Part shown: positions 1 through 9,830 of the stretch, one piece after another
Numbering within the stretch: the stretch's first letter is position 1
Layout: every line of letters begins with the position of its first letter
NCBI GenBank assembly: GCA_013398615.1
Contig: VZSR01000520.1
Span: forward strand, 27,509,604 to 27,573,603
Source: Brachypodius melanocephalos
Lineage: Eukaryota > Chordata > Aves > Passeriformes > Pycnonotidae
DNA: 64,000 bases
Direction of reading: 5' to 3'
The notes under the pieces: model-generated
What the model was told of the DNA's origin: nothing
Databases searched by the model: none
Seen by the model: the letters and a program-made list of their open reading frames with translations, nothing else
Program-made: the position numbers and the translations under genes

Positions 1-2455
1 TTTCCTGTACATTGGCTGGTTACACCCGGTGAGGACTGAAAGTGTCGGTGTTTGCCCTGTGCCAGGTGGGATGAATTTGGTGGGACTACGCTTCAGCTCT
101 CCTGGCAAATCTCACTCTCGCACTCAGGTCAGTCAAGATGAAATAGCCCTGGTGATGGAGACTGGGGAGGCTGCACAGGTTGCAGACAGGACAATGTGCT
201 GGCAGAGAGGGACACGGCAGAAGCATCTGGTAGAGAGCAGGGACTTTGTTCCATACAGCTATTCATTTAACATCTCAGCACTGATTTCTATGCAAAGGTC
301 TTCAAACTCATGTTAAGAATTATAAACAAGTTGTTGCAATTGTCCAAATATTGTCAGAAATTATTTGCATAAAATGCTGCATGTGAAGCAGAAACAACCT
401 TGGTGGTTTACAGGAGGCTGAAGTTGGTAACTGCTCTAGGCTGGATTTTTAAATAGAACTATGCACTGAATGGCTGTGCAAATGAGATGAGTGAGGTGGA
501 TGGGGTGAGATGCCATTTTGGATGTTGTCATGAGCCTGCTGCAGGCAAGAGCTCTGGAGCAGCAAGTTTACAAGGAAACTCCAGCAGCCACCTCTGCTGA
601 GGAAGCTGGTTGCATGTGTGGGACATAGGGATAAAATACCTCACATGCTCTCTTGGCTTTGAGGAACCCATCCTAGTAGCACTTTTAAATTTTTTTTTCC
701 TTACTTTTTTTTTTTTCCCCTTACTTAAACCCTGGGAACATAACTCATAACATAATCCATTCCACAGAGGCAGGATTCAGGAGAGATGTTTCTTCCTATC
801 CACTTCATATAAAGAGCTTGAATAACTTTCCTGAATTGCCCATCCCAAGGTCTTCCTAACTCATCTTGCTTCGAATGTCAGACCTCCACCTTTCCTGCTG
901 CAGTTGGAGCCTGTTGCTTCTTACCCTGCTTTGGCTGCACAGAAACCAGCTGACCACCCTTTCCATTACAACATATGAAAGACTGTTTCTTCCTCACCAC
1001 CCACTTCACACCCCCAAGGCTTCTCTTTTCTAGGCTAAATGGGCCCAACTTCTTCACTCCTTTCTCTTAGTGCAATATTTCAGCGTGTTTATCCTTTGTA
1101 TTTCTTCCAGACTACTCCACTTCTTGGCCTGAGACTGAATGAGTCCTGTACAGGCAGCACAAGGCAGTCAACTCCTCTGCCTTGCCCCAGAACCCCATAT
1201 AAATACCTGACCCCTTTGCTGCTGGCAAAGCTTCAATTTTCAGTCCTCTGCAACCCCTGGATTTTTCCCTCTGCTGCCCCATCGGTTATTCCCCAGATCT
1301 TCTACCTACAGCTCACTTTGCTTTACATTTGCATTTTTTCGTGCTGAACTGCATCTTATTGCTTTCAAACCATTTCTCTGCAGTTCAGATCGCACTAAGC
1401 CCAGGCTCCAAAGTCCCTGCAGCCACTCTGTCCTAGGAGAACAAGACTCCCTTCAGCATTGCCTGCCGTAATTTACAAGGGACAAGTACGGGACTGGTTG
1501 ATCCTGTCCTTCCCCTAAAAACATCTAGACCCATCCTTTCTCCATCAAGCTGCTGGTATGGCAGTAGCCTAGCACCGGTGGGTTTTTCCAGTGCCACTGA
1601 CAGTGATTTCACAGCTCCTGTGATAAAGATCAAAGAAACCTAAATGATCCCAGAGAGAAAGTCAGGGAATATTATTCACAGTGTAAATTTAGTCACGTAA
1701 GTCAAGCACAGAGATTAGGAGATTGACTCCTGAAGCTCCCCCCCATTGAGTGGGAGAGCCTGGGCAGGGGCAGCAGGAAATCAGCTCCTCATGTTGTGCC
1801 TGCAGCAGGTGCTCAGGTCAGTTCCCCCAAAGCTGTGAGCAGATGCTGGTGGAGCCATACTGGTGGTTTCTGCTGCTCTGGGTTGGGGGATCACATCTCT
1901 GACCAGAGAAATGGCAGGGGCCTCTCACTGCCTATGAGGAGACAACACGAGTGCAGCCCAGCCCAGAGGAGCATTGTGAAGGCTCTGCCCATGTTCCCAC
2001 CAAGAGACACTTGCCTCACTTACAGATGCTTATTCGTTCATAAATGGCAGGAATTCATTAAAATCCTGGCCGGTTCAAGGGTAAAGAGTGTGTTTGGACA
2101 AGGCAGGAAAAGGGATGCTCTCTTAGTCCTGTTCCGAAAGACCAAGTGTCCAAACGCTCTCCCATGCTGTTGCTCTCTCCTGAGGTATCTTCCTCAGCTG
2201 TTAATAAAAGCCCAGCTCTGAGCAAACCAATGTGCACTCAAAACCTTCCTCCTGTGGATCAAATAACATGATCCAAGGCTATGGCCTTTGCCATGGCCAC
2301 ATTATGGACAGTTTTGCACTGACTGTCCAGCTCCTGCCAGGACACTCAGCCTCCCTCACCACCTTCTGCCAACAGCTCCACCACCTTCCCAGCTGCCTCC
2401 CAGATGCTGGCCCTGCTAGGTACAAAAGGCAGGAGTTCAGCTAATTTGTCCAGTA

Positions 2456-3271
2456 ATGGAACAAGGATATTTTTCTCTGAGGAATGAGCTCCCTCTCTCC
2501 AGCAGCCTGCAGAGCAGGATAGGCCAGGCAGTCTCTGAAACCTGCTCACCAGCAGAGGAGTGTGGTTTCCTAGGGAGAGTGGGAATCCACAGTGTGCTTT
2601 CTGGAAAGGAAGTGCCACACGGGGTTGCGGAGTTCAGAGGAAGTGTAGTGATGCAGCAAGCTAATGCGTCCTTCAAGGGTTGTGCTGCTATCCAGTGCCT
2701 TGGGAGGCCTGAACTCAACACCTCTCACCTCACTGATGCCTTTGGCTACTCCATTTCTGGAGCCAGCTGCACCAGAAGAGCCCTGTGTGCCACCTGGGGG
2801 CTGCACTTCCAGATTGGGTCCCTCAGCGTGGGTCGTGCCAAGCAAACCCTTGCAGCCACATTAAAAAGTGTGGCGCATCCTAGCATTTCCATACAGCACA
2901 CCAGGAGGAAAAATACACTCAGGGCTGTGAAATGTTCATCTAAAAGGGGTAAGAGTAGAACACCAGTGCCACAGGATGTTTCTAAAGAGGAAAATAGGTC
3001 AAAATGGAGTAGTTTCCCTGCTGGAGCAAAGTCAGATTTCTCTGAGCCACCAAGCCTGCAGCCAGCCCCATGCAGTTCTTGGTTTCGGCCATGCTTGCTC
3101 CTGTGTTGGCTCCATGAGTGGCAAGGATGGGAAGAAATGCTAGCAGTGCCCGTGCAAGTCTGCACTGTGTTCCAAGCACATGCTTCTCTCCAAGTGTGTT
3201 TTTTGTGCTGCAATACAGAAATTATTTCCAATGCTGTTTTCCAAATGATGACTGCATCTCAAGTGCCCTGA
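2456..3271 (+). other. 271-codon open reading frame, no recognised product
   Basis: This ATG-to-stop frame of 271 codons is far longer than expected by chance in single-copy vertebrate intergenic DNA. The start has a fair Kozak context (G at -3, G at +4). The translation has no recognisable domain, signal peptide or repeat. It is rich in Ser, Cys and Ala with scattered Lys/Arg, like translated non-coding DNA. Several overlapping frames on the other strand are also open, so the region is simply poor in stop codons. It may be chance, part of an unannotated transcript, or a decayed element. No function is proposed. Confidence 0.15.
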
Positions 3272-4406
3272 CCTATGTCCTGCTGCTGAGACTTCCTAGC
3301 TGTTCCTACCTGAGGCAGGAGCACCTCAACCAACAGACCCGCAGGCAACAAAAACCAGTAAGTTGGGCACTGGGAATTTTCCACAGGAGTGGGTTACTAT
3401 GGATGGGTTCATGGCTGTTTCTAGGTCTGCTCCTTATTGCAGATGCAAGAACTCAGCAGCTCCAAAGTTGTGTGCTCCTGTCTGCGGATGGAGAGCCTGT
3501 TGGCATGTGGCCCTGGCTCATCCTGCTGGATCTGGTGACATGAGCAGATCAGAAAGCAAATGGTCCCTGCTTTGGCACTTTCTACTGCTGCATTGTCACC
3601 TCCAGAGCCGCTAGCATGGGGTACTCCAAGGGTGGCCCGGAAGCACCGCTGTCCTAGGGGCTGACTGCACAGCTTTAGTCTTCTGAGGCTTGTACTAAGG
3701 ATAGAAGTAGTCCCAGAGATCACAGACTGGGGGCCAAAGAAGGGGATCCCAAACAGCTTCTCCTTGCTGCTGTCTGCATGGGCTGATCTATAGATTCTTA
3801 TATTTACAGGACTTTGTCTGCCAGGGTTGATATTCCCTCAAGGGCCAGTGGTGACATCCTAATGAATGTTTTAAAGTGCTAAGTAGCTTTGCTTTGTAGA
3901 AAATACTAGTCCTACTCAACCCAGTCCAAATGTTCTATGATCCTGAGCCTTTCTTCTTAAATGGGATTGGTAGAATGCCACATAAAACCTGCACAAGCAG
4001 TGTTTGTGTGGCACCTGCTGAGAGCGCCCGTCACCTCACCAGGACCCGCGTCAGTGTGCCGGGGGCGGCAGGAGGGGGTGGCTGGGTTGTGGGGAGATGT
4101 GTGGCTGCTTGGGAATTTCCTCAGCTCTGTTGGGGTGACTGAGGTTACCAGGGGCTGGACTGATCTCCTGCCTGCACAGGGCTGGCATGGAACACGGTGC
4201 CCCTGGAATTTCTGGGCTCCCAGTGCCACCTCCTCCGCACTGCCCTCCTTTGAGAGTCCAAGTTTCAGAGCCAGAGCTGGGGCTTTTCTTCCTTTCCATC
4301 TCTGCTATTTGTCTCAGAGAAAACCCATCGCGTTGTTTTTCAACTGCCTGAAGGTGTTTTTCGGGGGTTTTTCAGGCTATTTTGAAGCTCATTTTTCCCA
4401 GATGTG

Positions 4407-4495
4407 CTTTTTTTCTTCTTCTTCTTTTTTTTCTTTTTTTTTAAATTGGTTTAAAAAAATTTTTTTTTCTTCTGTAACTTTTCTTCTTTGCCTTA
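4407..4495 (+). repeat. T/C-rich low-complexity tract
   Basis: This run of T and C with a short A-rich interruption lies about 300 bp before the BATF start codon. It is simple sequence and may be length-variable. Confidence 0.7.
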
Positions 4496-4499
4496 AAAT

Positions 4500-4784
4500 T
4501 TCCGGCCACGTGACTTTCAGCTTACATCCCTGAGGTTCTGAGAAACCACAGGAGGCTGAGACCTAAAGGGAAGGTGCAGAGGCTCAGAGAGGAGAGGCAG
4601 CGAAAGTGTCGGAGTGCTGGGCAGGAGGACAGAGTGCTTCTGGGACGGGTGAGAGCAGGGAGCCGAGGGCCACATCACAGGTGACAGAGGAGGACAGAGG
4701 AGAGGGAGAGAAACAAGACAGAAAGCAGGCACACCAAGAGCACAAAGGAAGCTGAAGAGACCCTGGGAGCCAGAAACAGCAGCT
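4500..4784 (+). promoter_or_regulatory. BATF: BATF proximal promoter and 5' UTR
   Basis: The region just before the BATF start codon changes from T-rich sequence to purine-rich GA/AGG sequence that looks like a 5' UTR. A perfect E-box CACGTG (4507-4512) sits at the boundary. No convincing TATA box was found at a suitable distance. The transcription start is inferred to lie near 4510-4560, and there is no direct evidence for the exact position. Confidence 0.5.
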
Positions 4785-4850
4785 ATGCCCCACAGCTCTG
4801 ACAGCAGTGATTCCAGCAGCTTCAGCCAGTCTCCCCCTCCCAGCAAGCAG
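4785..4850 (+). CDS. BATF: BATF coding exon 1 (residues 1-22)
   Basis: This exon encodes the Ser/Asp-rich N-terminus, which starts MPHSSDSSD and ends PPPSKQ. The ATG is preceded by AGCT and is the only start that gives the family's N-terminus. The donor is CAG|GTAAAG, phase 0. Confidence 0.95.
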
Positions 4851-7800
4851 GTAAAGCAGGGGCCCTTCCCCAGCTCTCCCCAGCTATTTCAGGGTGGGCC
4901 ACGGGTGGGCAGGGAGTAGGGGGGCACTGTTGGTGTTTCCAAAGTGCAATATGGCAGAGCTTTCTAAGAATGGCTATGGCGAGAGGCACGCAGGGCTCAG
5001 CCGAGGGCACTGGCACAGAAGCTCCAGCCACTGAGCTGGGTATGGGCAGAGAGAGATGTCCTGGCTACCCGGGGCTACACCAGGGGCAGCTGGGGGCCCA
5101 GGACCCTGGGCATGGTAGATCCTGTGACACACTCCAGGCAGGCAGGAAGCTTTGGTGTGACTTGCTGCTCTGGCGAGGAGCCTGAGCAGGCACCTCCTGG
5201 CCGTGGACCAGGGCAGCTCAGGGGCAACCTGCCTCCTTCCTGCCTCTGTGGACAGCACTTGGAACCCAGAAAAGCCCTGCTACTTTGGATCTGCATTCTT
5301 TACTGTTCAGTCTCAGTAGTTTTTCATGTCAGTGGTGCTTCACAGAGGGATTTTGTTTTGTTGCACTGCATACCTTAATGGTAGGTCTTTTGCTGGCAGA
5401 TACAAGCACAAGTCTGAGGTATTCTCACTGCCTTTTCTGCCTAAACTTTATTTTACCTGTCATTTGCCATTTCTCTAGGGCTGGCAACAAGAGCAAGTGC
5501 CTGAGACTTTGCTCAAAAATCTTGGGGTTCATCAAGACAGATGATTTTTGGCTTCCAAACAAGGATGGGAATGCATCCTGGCTTGCATCATGGTTAAGAC
5601 AGGGATAAAGCACATGATTTTCCAAAGGATAGGAGCTGGACTTGATGCAGGATATGGGAGCTGCCATATCTGAGACATTTTCAGGCTATTGAAGGCAAGG
5701 ATAGAACGGTTAAGTTCAAAGAAAAATATCTTGGGTTGGGGGAGGGGGGAGAGGATGTGGACAGATAGATGGGCTGGGAAGATAACTTTTGTGGCTGAGT
5801 TTTGTAGTCTTGTGGAGAAGCAGTGGTGTGAATGTTAAAGAGTCCACAAGAGGGGCAATGCAATATGAAAATAGAAGATGAAAGTCTGTGTGACAGTTCC
5901 AACTGCCAGGAGGAGCAGATCTCAGCAGAGAATGGCTGGTGCATGAAGCTCATGACCTGAAGCCTGGAGACCTCTGTTCTCCCCTGCCTAAGGGGCTTGG
6001 GAGCGTTGCAGTCAGCACTGCAGGCATTGCTAACAGAGGACTCCGGAAAAGAGCAAGGACAGAGATCAAAGAGGTGGACCAAATAAGATCTGTGTTAAAA
6101 ACAAAAGCTCTGAGTCTGTCTAGTTAAACAAAGCAGGGGGCATATTGTGTTGCGAGGGTCTGCAACAAATAAAGCCTGAGGCAGAAGGGTGATGGAGAAG
6201 GGAGGGACCTACAGGGGTGAAAAGAGGAAAACACAGGTTAAATATCTGGAAAGCAGTATATCCAAGGAGCTGGAATGTCTGCAGTGCCATTACCCTGCAG
6301 AGAGAAAGGAAAGGAAAAGGTTTTCCTTTCAAGAATTTAAATTGTCTTTTTTCCAGAGGAAGGTCCTTAGTCTAGTCCATCGAACTATATTCCAGGCAGT
6401 GTGTTGGTGAAGGGAGAGTGGTCATTTCCCAGCTGTGCTGGGATCCTCAAGGATGTCAGATGTGCCCCTCCTGGCAACAGGGGTACTAAAAGCATCACAC
6501 ATCACCTGGGCTACAGCTTTATACTGGTGTGGAGGGTGTGTCCTGTGCTTCAATTATCTTGTCTGCTGTGTCCCTCTCCCAACTACTGCCCTGCAGGAGA
6601 AGGATGAGGGAGAGAATTACCCAGTCATTTCCATTCCTTGTTTCCATAGGACTCTTCTGATGACATGAGGAAAGTCCAAAGGAGGGAGAAGAATCGCATT
6701 GCTGCCCAGAAGAGCCGCCTGAGGCAGACCCAGAAAGCAGACACACTGCACTTGGTGAGCACTCCCACCTTTCCCTGCTGCTGCGGACTCAAAAGAGACA
6801 ATGTGCTTTTCCCCTGGGACTCGGAGCAGAGATGCTCAGTGGAGGCAAGACAGGAGAAGTGAGACCAAGGCAGGATGTAGGAGTCAGCTCTTGCAGGGGG
6901 AGCACACAGCCCAGGCTGACTGCCACTGAACTGTTTAGTTTTGCAGCTAGTTTTGAATCCAACTTTATCTCTCAGTTTTTCATTACCAATTTCCTTTCCC
7001 AGCCTCTTCTGACTGAGCTCTTTGAAAGCACAGTCTCACCTGGGTTGGCTCTACTGGGTTTGAAATGCCTGTCACCACTTACACAGAGGCACAACAGCAC
7101 GCAAAGATGACTTTTCTGTGGCACTGTGGGCACCCCAACAGCTCTTCCTGGGGCAAAGAATTAGATACCTGCCTTTCAGGAGGGATGGTCACTTCTGGCT
7201 ATGTGTGTTTGGGAAGGTGTATGTAGGCAGTGCTGGAGCATAAGGGCTGGGGTGCCCTGCATTTTGCACATTGATAAGTGCAGCCCCATGTATTTTGGGC
7301 CACTGGTGGGGAGGATGAAGAACATGCAGCCTGCAGTGTCCAGAAACCATCTTCATCCCCGTGCTGGGCTTGCCTATCCTCTGAAAAGTGGTAGCTGAGC
7401 TCATATTCATAAAAACATCCTTTGATTTAGCAGTCTCAATATTCCCATTATTGGGAATAATTCTTGAGAATCCAGTTTGGAATCTTCCTTACATAGTGCC
7501 CTTAGTCCATGGTTGGAGCTAGGTTTAAAACAGAGATTTCACTCTTTTCTCAGTAGCTGATGAACCTTCTAGAGCTGACATAGCTCTAGGCTGATTGCAT
7601 TATATCAGCCAGCAGCAATGGCTCTGGGCAATTGGTTCTGAGAGAGGTGAGAAAATACCCTTTCCTTGGGGTCAGTGGTCTCTCCACAGTAATCCTAGAG
7701 GTAGGTATGGGCTCTGAGCTTCCCTCAGGAAAATCCTGCCTAGCTGTGCACCAAGCAGAACTGGGCTGCTTTTCTTAGAGCAGATAACAAACCACTTGCT

Positions 7801-9380
7801 TATGGGTTTACTGCTGCTCAGCTAGCATTGATAGAACATAGTCCTTGCCTGCCCACTGAGATGGGGCAGTGGGGCTAAGTCCAGTTTGGATCTCAACAGG
7901 CAGATGAAAAAATGCAGGGAGGCAGGTAAATGATGGATGATAAATTTCTGCTAGTTTTTTTTCAATTCCAGTGGACAGTGATCCCCTGCTGCTCCAGGAT
8001 TCATTCTCTGAGCACTCTTTGCCTTTGGTAGATTCTGCAGCAGGGACTTTGTTTTTCTGACGTGGTTCTTCACAGAAAAGCACGGCTCCTTTTGAGCTAT
8101 GGTGGTATGAAAGGAGGCACCAGCTCCATCTGCCCCAGGGTTTTTTAGCTTGTGTTTTGAGGGGCATGAGTCATGGGAAAGCTGGGACTCCTGGCCCCTG
8201 GGTGATTCCCATCAGTTCCTGAGTTCAACAACAGTCATGATTTCCAAACCATTTGGTCATGCCTGCGAGATGCTGTTTGCTGTGTGAGCTCCTGCTGTGA
8301 CAGCAGCTGTAATTGCTGGGTGCATTTTAACTTATGCACAGAGTGGGCACCACCACGAATCAGCGCGACACCGGAGGGGCGAGCAGAAGCTTCACTTTGA
8401 CGGGGTGGTGGTGCAGCTTTCCAGAGCTTCCAAGTGCTGGGTCTTGCTTTAGCTCTCTCAGCTGTTTCCAATCCTCTGGTCCTGCCCAGGCTGCCAGCTC
8501 CATGGTCAGTCGATGCCTGCAATGCTTCAGCCTGGAGCTGGCTGCACTTCAGCAGAAGCAGAGGTAGCAAAGACTTTGATGCTCTCAGTATCGTTGAGAC
8601 AAGGCTGAGCATCATTATTAACCCCTTTGTTGTTATTCTCATTAATACCAGTATTAATTCAGTTCTTCTGAGGGCTTAGTTTCTCTTTTCTTCTGACTCA
8701 AGCGTCTCCCCTTCCTCCCCATCGCGCCGCCGCTTTCCTCGGCTGCTAGCAGGAAGCAGTGAGTCTCTTCTTTCCAGGGCCATGACAGGTTTCCTGTGGC
8801 AGGTGGTTTTCTGGTTAAAGACGGCGGTTATTCAGCGTGCTCTCCCCTGGGGGCTGGGCTGCCCGGGAAGCGCCCGGGGAGATGTGTGTGTGCATGAGAG
8901 GGAGCGAGAAAGCCTGGGCGGGAGCAAGCCACAGTCGATTCTCGTAAGCCGGGCCGGGGAGCGTGGCTGGGGCTGCCGGCATCGCACCCACACCCGGCCC
9001 GGCCGGCTGCCGGAGGAGGGTTTGCCCAGGCGTGGCTCTGTGATGAATTTACCAGAAATATAGCATTCTGGAAATTCTGTGGGGCAAAGACGTGAAGGAC
9101 CACAACCCTCATGTCCCTGCCTCATCCCTGTGGGTCCCATGCTGAGGATGCCCCTGTGGTTTTGTCTCCCCAGGAGAGTGAAGACTTGGAGAGACAGAAT
9201 GCTGCCCTGCGCCGAGAGATCAAGCAGCTGACAGAGGAAATGAAGCACTTCACCTCGATGCTGAGCTCCCATGAACCGCTCTGCTCCATCCTGACATCCC
9301 CTCCACCGCCTCCAGAAGTGCTTTATGCCACACACTCTTTTCACCAGCCCCACATTAGCTCCCCACGCTTCCAGCACTGA
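4785..9380 (+). CDS. BATF: BATF, basic leucine zipper transcriptional factor ATF-like (whole gene, three coding exons)
   Basis: The joined exons 4785-4850, 6650-6754 and 9174-9380 give 125 aa, the same length as human BATF. Residues 1-27 are a Ser-rich acidic head. The DNA-contact signature N37-x-x-A40-A41-x-x-S44-R45 follows in the basic region. The zipper has L55, L62, L69 and L76, with F83 at the next heptad. The tail is Pro-rich and ends in SSPRFQH. BATF has no transactivation domain. It pairs with JUN proteins at AP-1 sites and with IRF4/IRF8 at composite elements, controlling Th17, B-cell and CD8 T-cell programmes in the nucleus. All splice sites are GT-AG and all introns are phase 0. 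One extra Ser in the head and a shorter Pro linker distinguish it from the mammalian protein. Identification is firm. Confidence 0.97.
4851..6649 (+). other. BATF: BATF intron 1
   Basis: The intron is 1.8 kb and ends in TTTCCATAG. It has moderate GC and no recognised repeat or second gene. Short open frames here are chance. Confidence 0.85.
6650..6754 (+). CDS. BATF: BATF coding exon 2 (residues 23-57, basic region)
   Basis: This 105-nt exon carries the whole DNA-binding basic region and the first zipper leucines (L55, L57). It has AG before GACTCT and the donor TTG|GTGAGC. The residue after SR is Leu46, where mammalian BATF has Gln. Confidence 0.97.
8166..8174. promoter_or_regulatory. AP-1 palindrome ATGAGTCAT
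   Basis: This is a perfect TGAGTCA core flanked symmetrically by A and T, within BATF intron 2. Sites like this bind FOS/JUN and BATF/JUN dimers, so autoregulation is possible. A 7-bp core is expected by chance every few kilobases, so occupancy is unproven. Confidence 0.3.
8690..9010. promoter_or_regulatory. CpG-richer patch in BATF intron 2
   Basis: The base composition changes from the surrounding intron. CpG dinucleotides cluster, with GCGCCGCCGC near 8725 and several CCCGG/GCCGG runs at 8850-9010, and ETS-like GGAA cores are present. It could be an internal enhancer or promoter. No start codon or exon of a known BATF isoform was seen in it. Confidence 0.3.
9174..9380 (+). CDS. BATF: BATF coding exon 3 (residues 58-125, zipper and tail)
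   Basis: The exon follows TCTCCCCAG. It encodes zipper leucines 62, 69 and 76, the conserved HEPLCS segment after the zipper, a run of five prolines, and the conserved C-terminus FHQPHISSPRFQ, ending in TGA. Confidence 0.97.
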   Translation, partial: ESEDLERQNAALRREIKQLTEEMKHFTSMLSSHEPLCSILTSPPPPPEVLYATHSFHQPHISSPRFQH

Positions 9381-9830
9381 GCCAGCCAGCAGGACAGCAG
9401 CCTGCCAGCTCCACTGATGGAGAAGTAACTTTGTGGGGCTTGCTTTTCCATCCAAGGGAAGGAATTGGACAGATGGACATTCCTTCTTAAAGTATGTATT
9501 CTGAGTGATTTGCCTAAGACTTGCTCCCCATGCAGAAATGGCAGAGCCACCATGAGGTATCTTTGGACAGTTTCCAGCTTGGATTCTGGGAGGAAGAGGC
9601 AGTCACCAAAGGGCACCAACCCCCTTCTCTGGTCCCTGTTTGGGGAGACTCACAGGAGTGTGCAGCACCGGCAGCCTCCATAAGAGCAGCTGGCTGTGGC
9701 ACGCAACAGCCAGACCTCCAGGAAGAGGAAAGGGAGCAGGGCTGGAGGGGAAGGTTGGGGGCCACAGAGTGTCAGGGCAAAGCTGGTTTATTTTTGTAAA
9801 ATAAAGATTGAAAATGCTTAACTCTTTGCT
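9381..9830 (+). other. BATF: BATF 3' UTR
   Basis: About 450 bp separate the stop codon from the poly(A) signal. No conserved AU-rich pentamer cluster was noticed. Open frames inside are short and random. Confidence 0.7.
9800..9805 (+). terminator. BATF: Poly(A) signal AATAAA of BATF
   Basis: This canonical hexamer lies 420 bp after the BATF stop, following a TTTATTTTTGT stretch. It is the first canonical signal downstream. Cleavage is expected 10-30 bp later. Confidence 0.8.

Larger units (their letters stand above)
1..4500. other. Intergenic DNA upstream of BATF
   Basis: No exon of a recognised gene was found here on either strand. In mammals the gene before BATF is JDP2; none of its bZIP or C-terminal coding sequence is visible, so it must end further left. 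The stretch holds an octamer-type POU site (ATTTGCAT, 363-370), a lone AATAAA-like hexamer near 2203, and an unusually long open frame at 2456-3271 that is listed separately. It ends in a pyrimidine-rich tract just before the BATF 5' UTR. Confidence 0.7.
6755..9173 (+). other. BATF: BATF intron 2
   Basis: This 2.4-kb intron holds a perfect 9-bp AP-1 palindrome (8166-8174). It also has a GC- and CpG-richer patch around 8690-9010, just before exon 3. No other exon was recognised. Confidence 0.85.

Noticed and set aside
1..4500. Search for the end of JDP2, the expected upstream gene
   Set aside because: No bZIP or conserved C-terminal coding sequence was found in any frame; the gene must lie left of the window.
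3961..4533. 190-codon ORF just upstream of BATF
   Set aside because: Its C-terminal half is Phe/Ser low complexity from the T/C tract, there is no domain, and it overlaps the BATF promoter.
8832..9455. 207-codon ORF on the minus strand over BATF exon 3
   Set aside because: It is the antisense shadow of exon 3 and the adjacent CpG-rich intron patch, with no recognisable domain.
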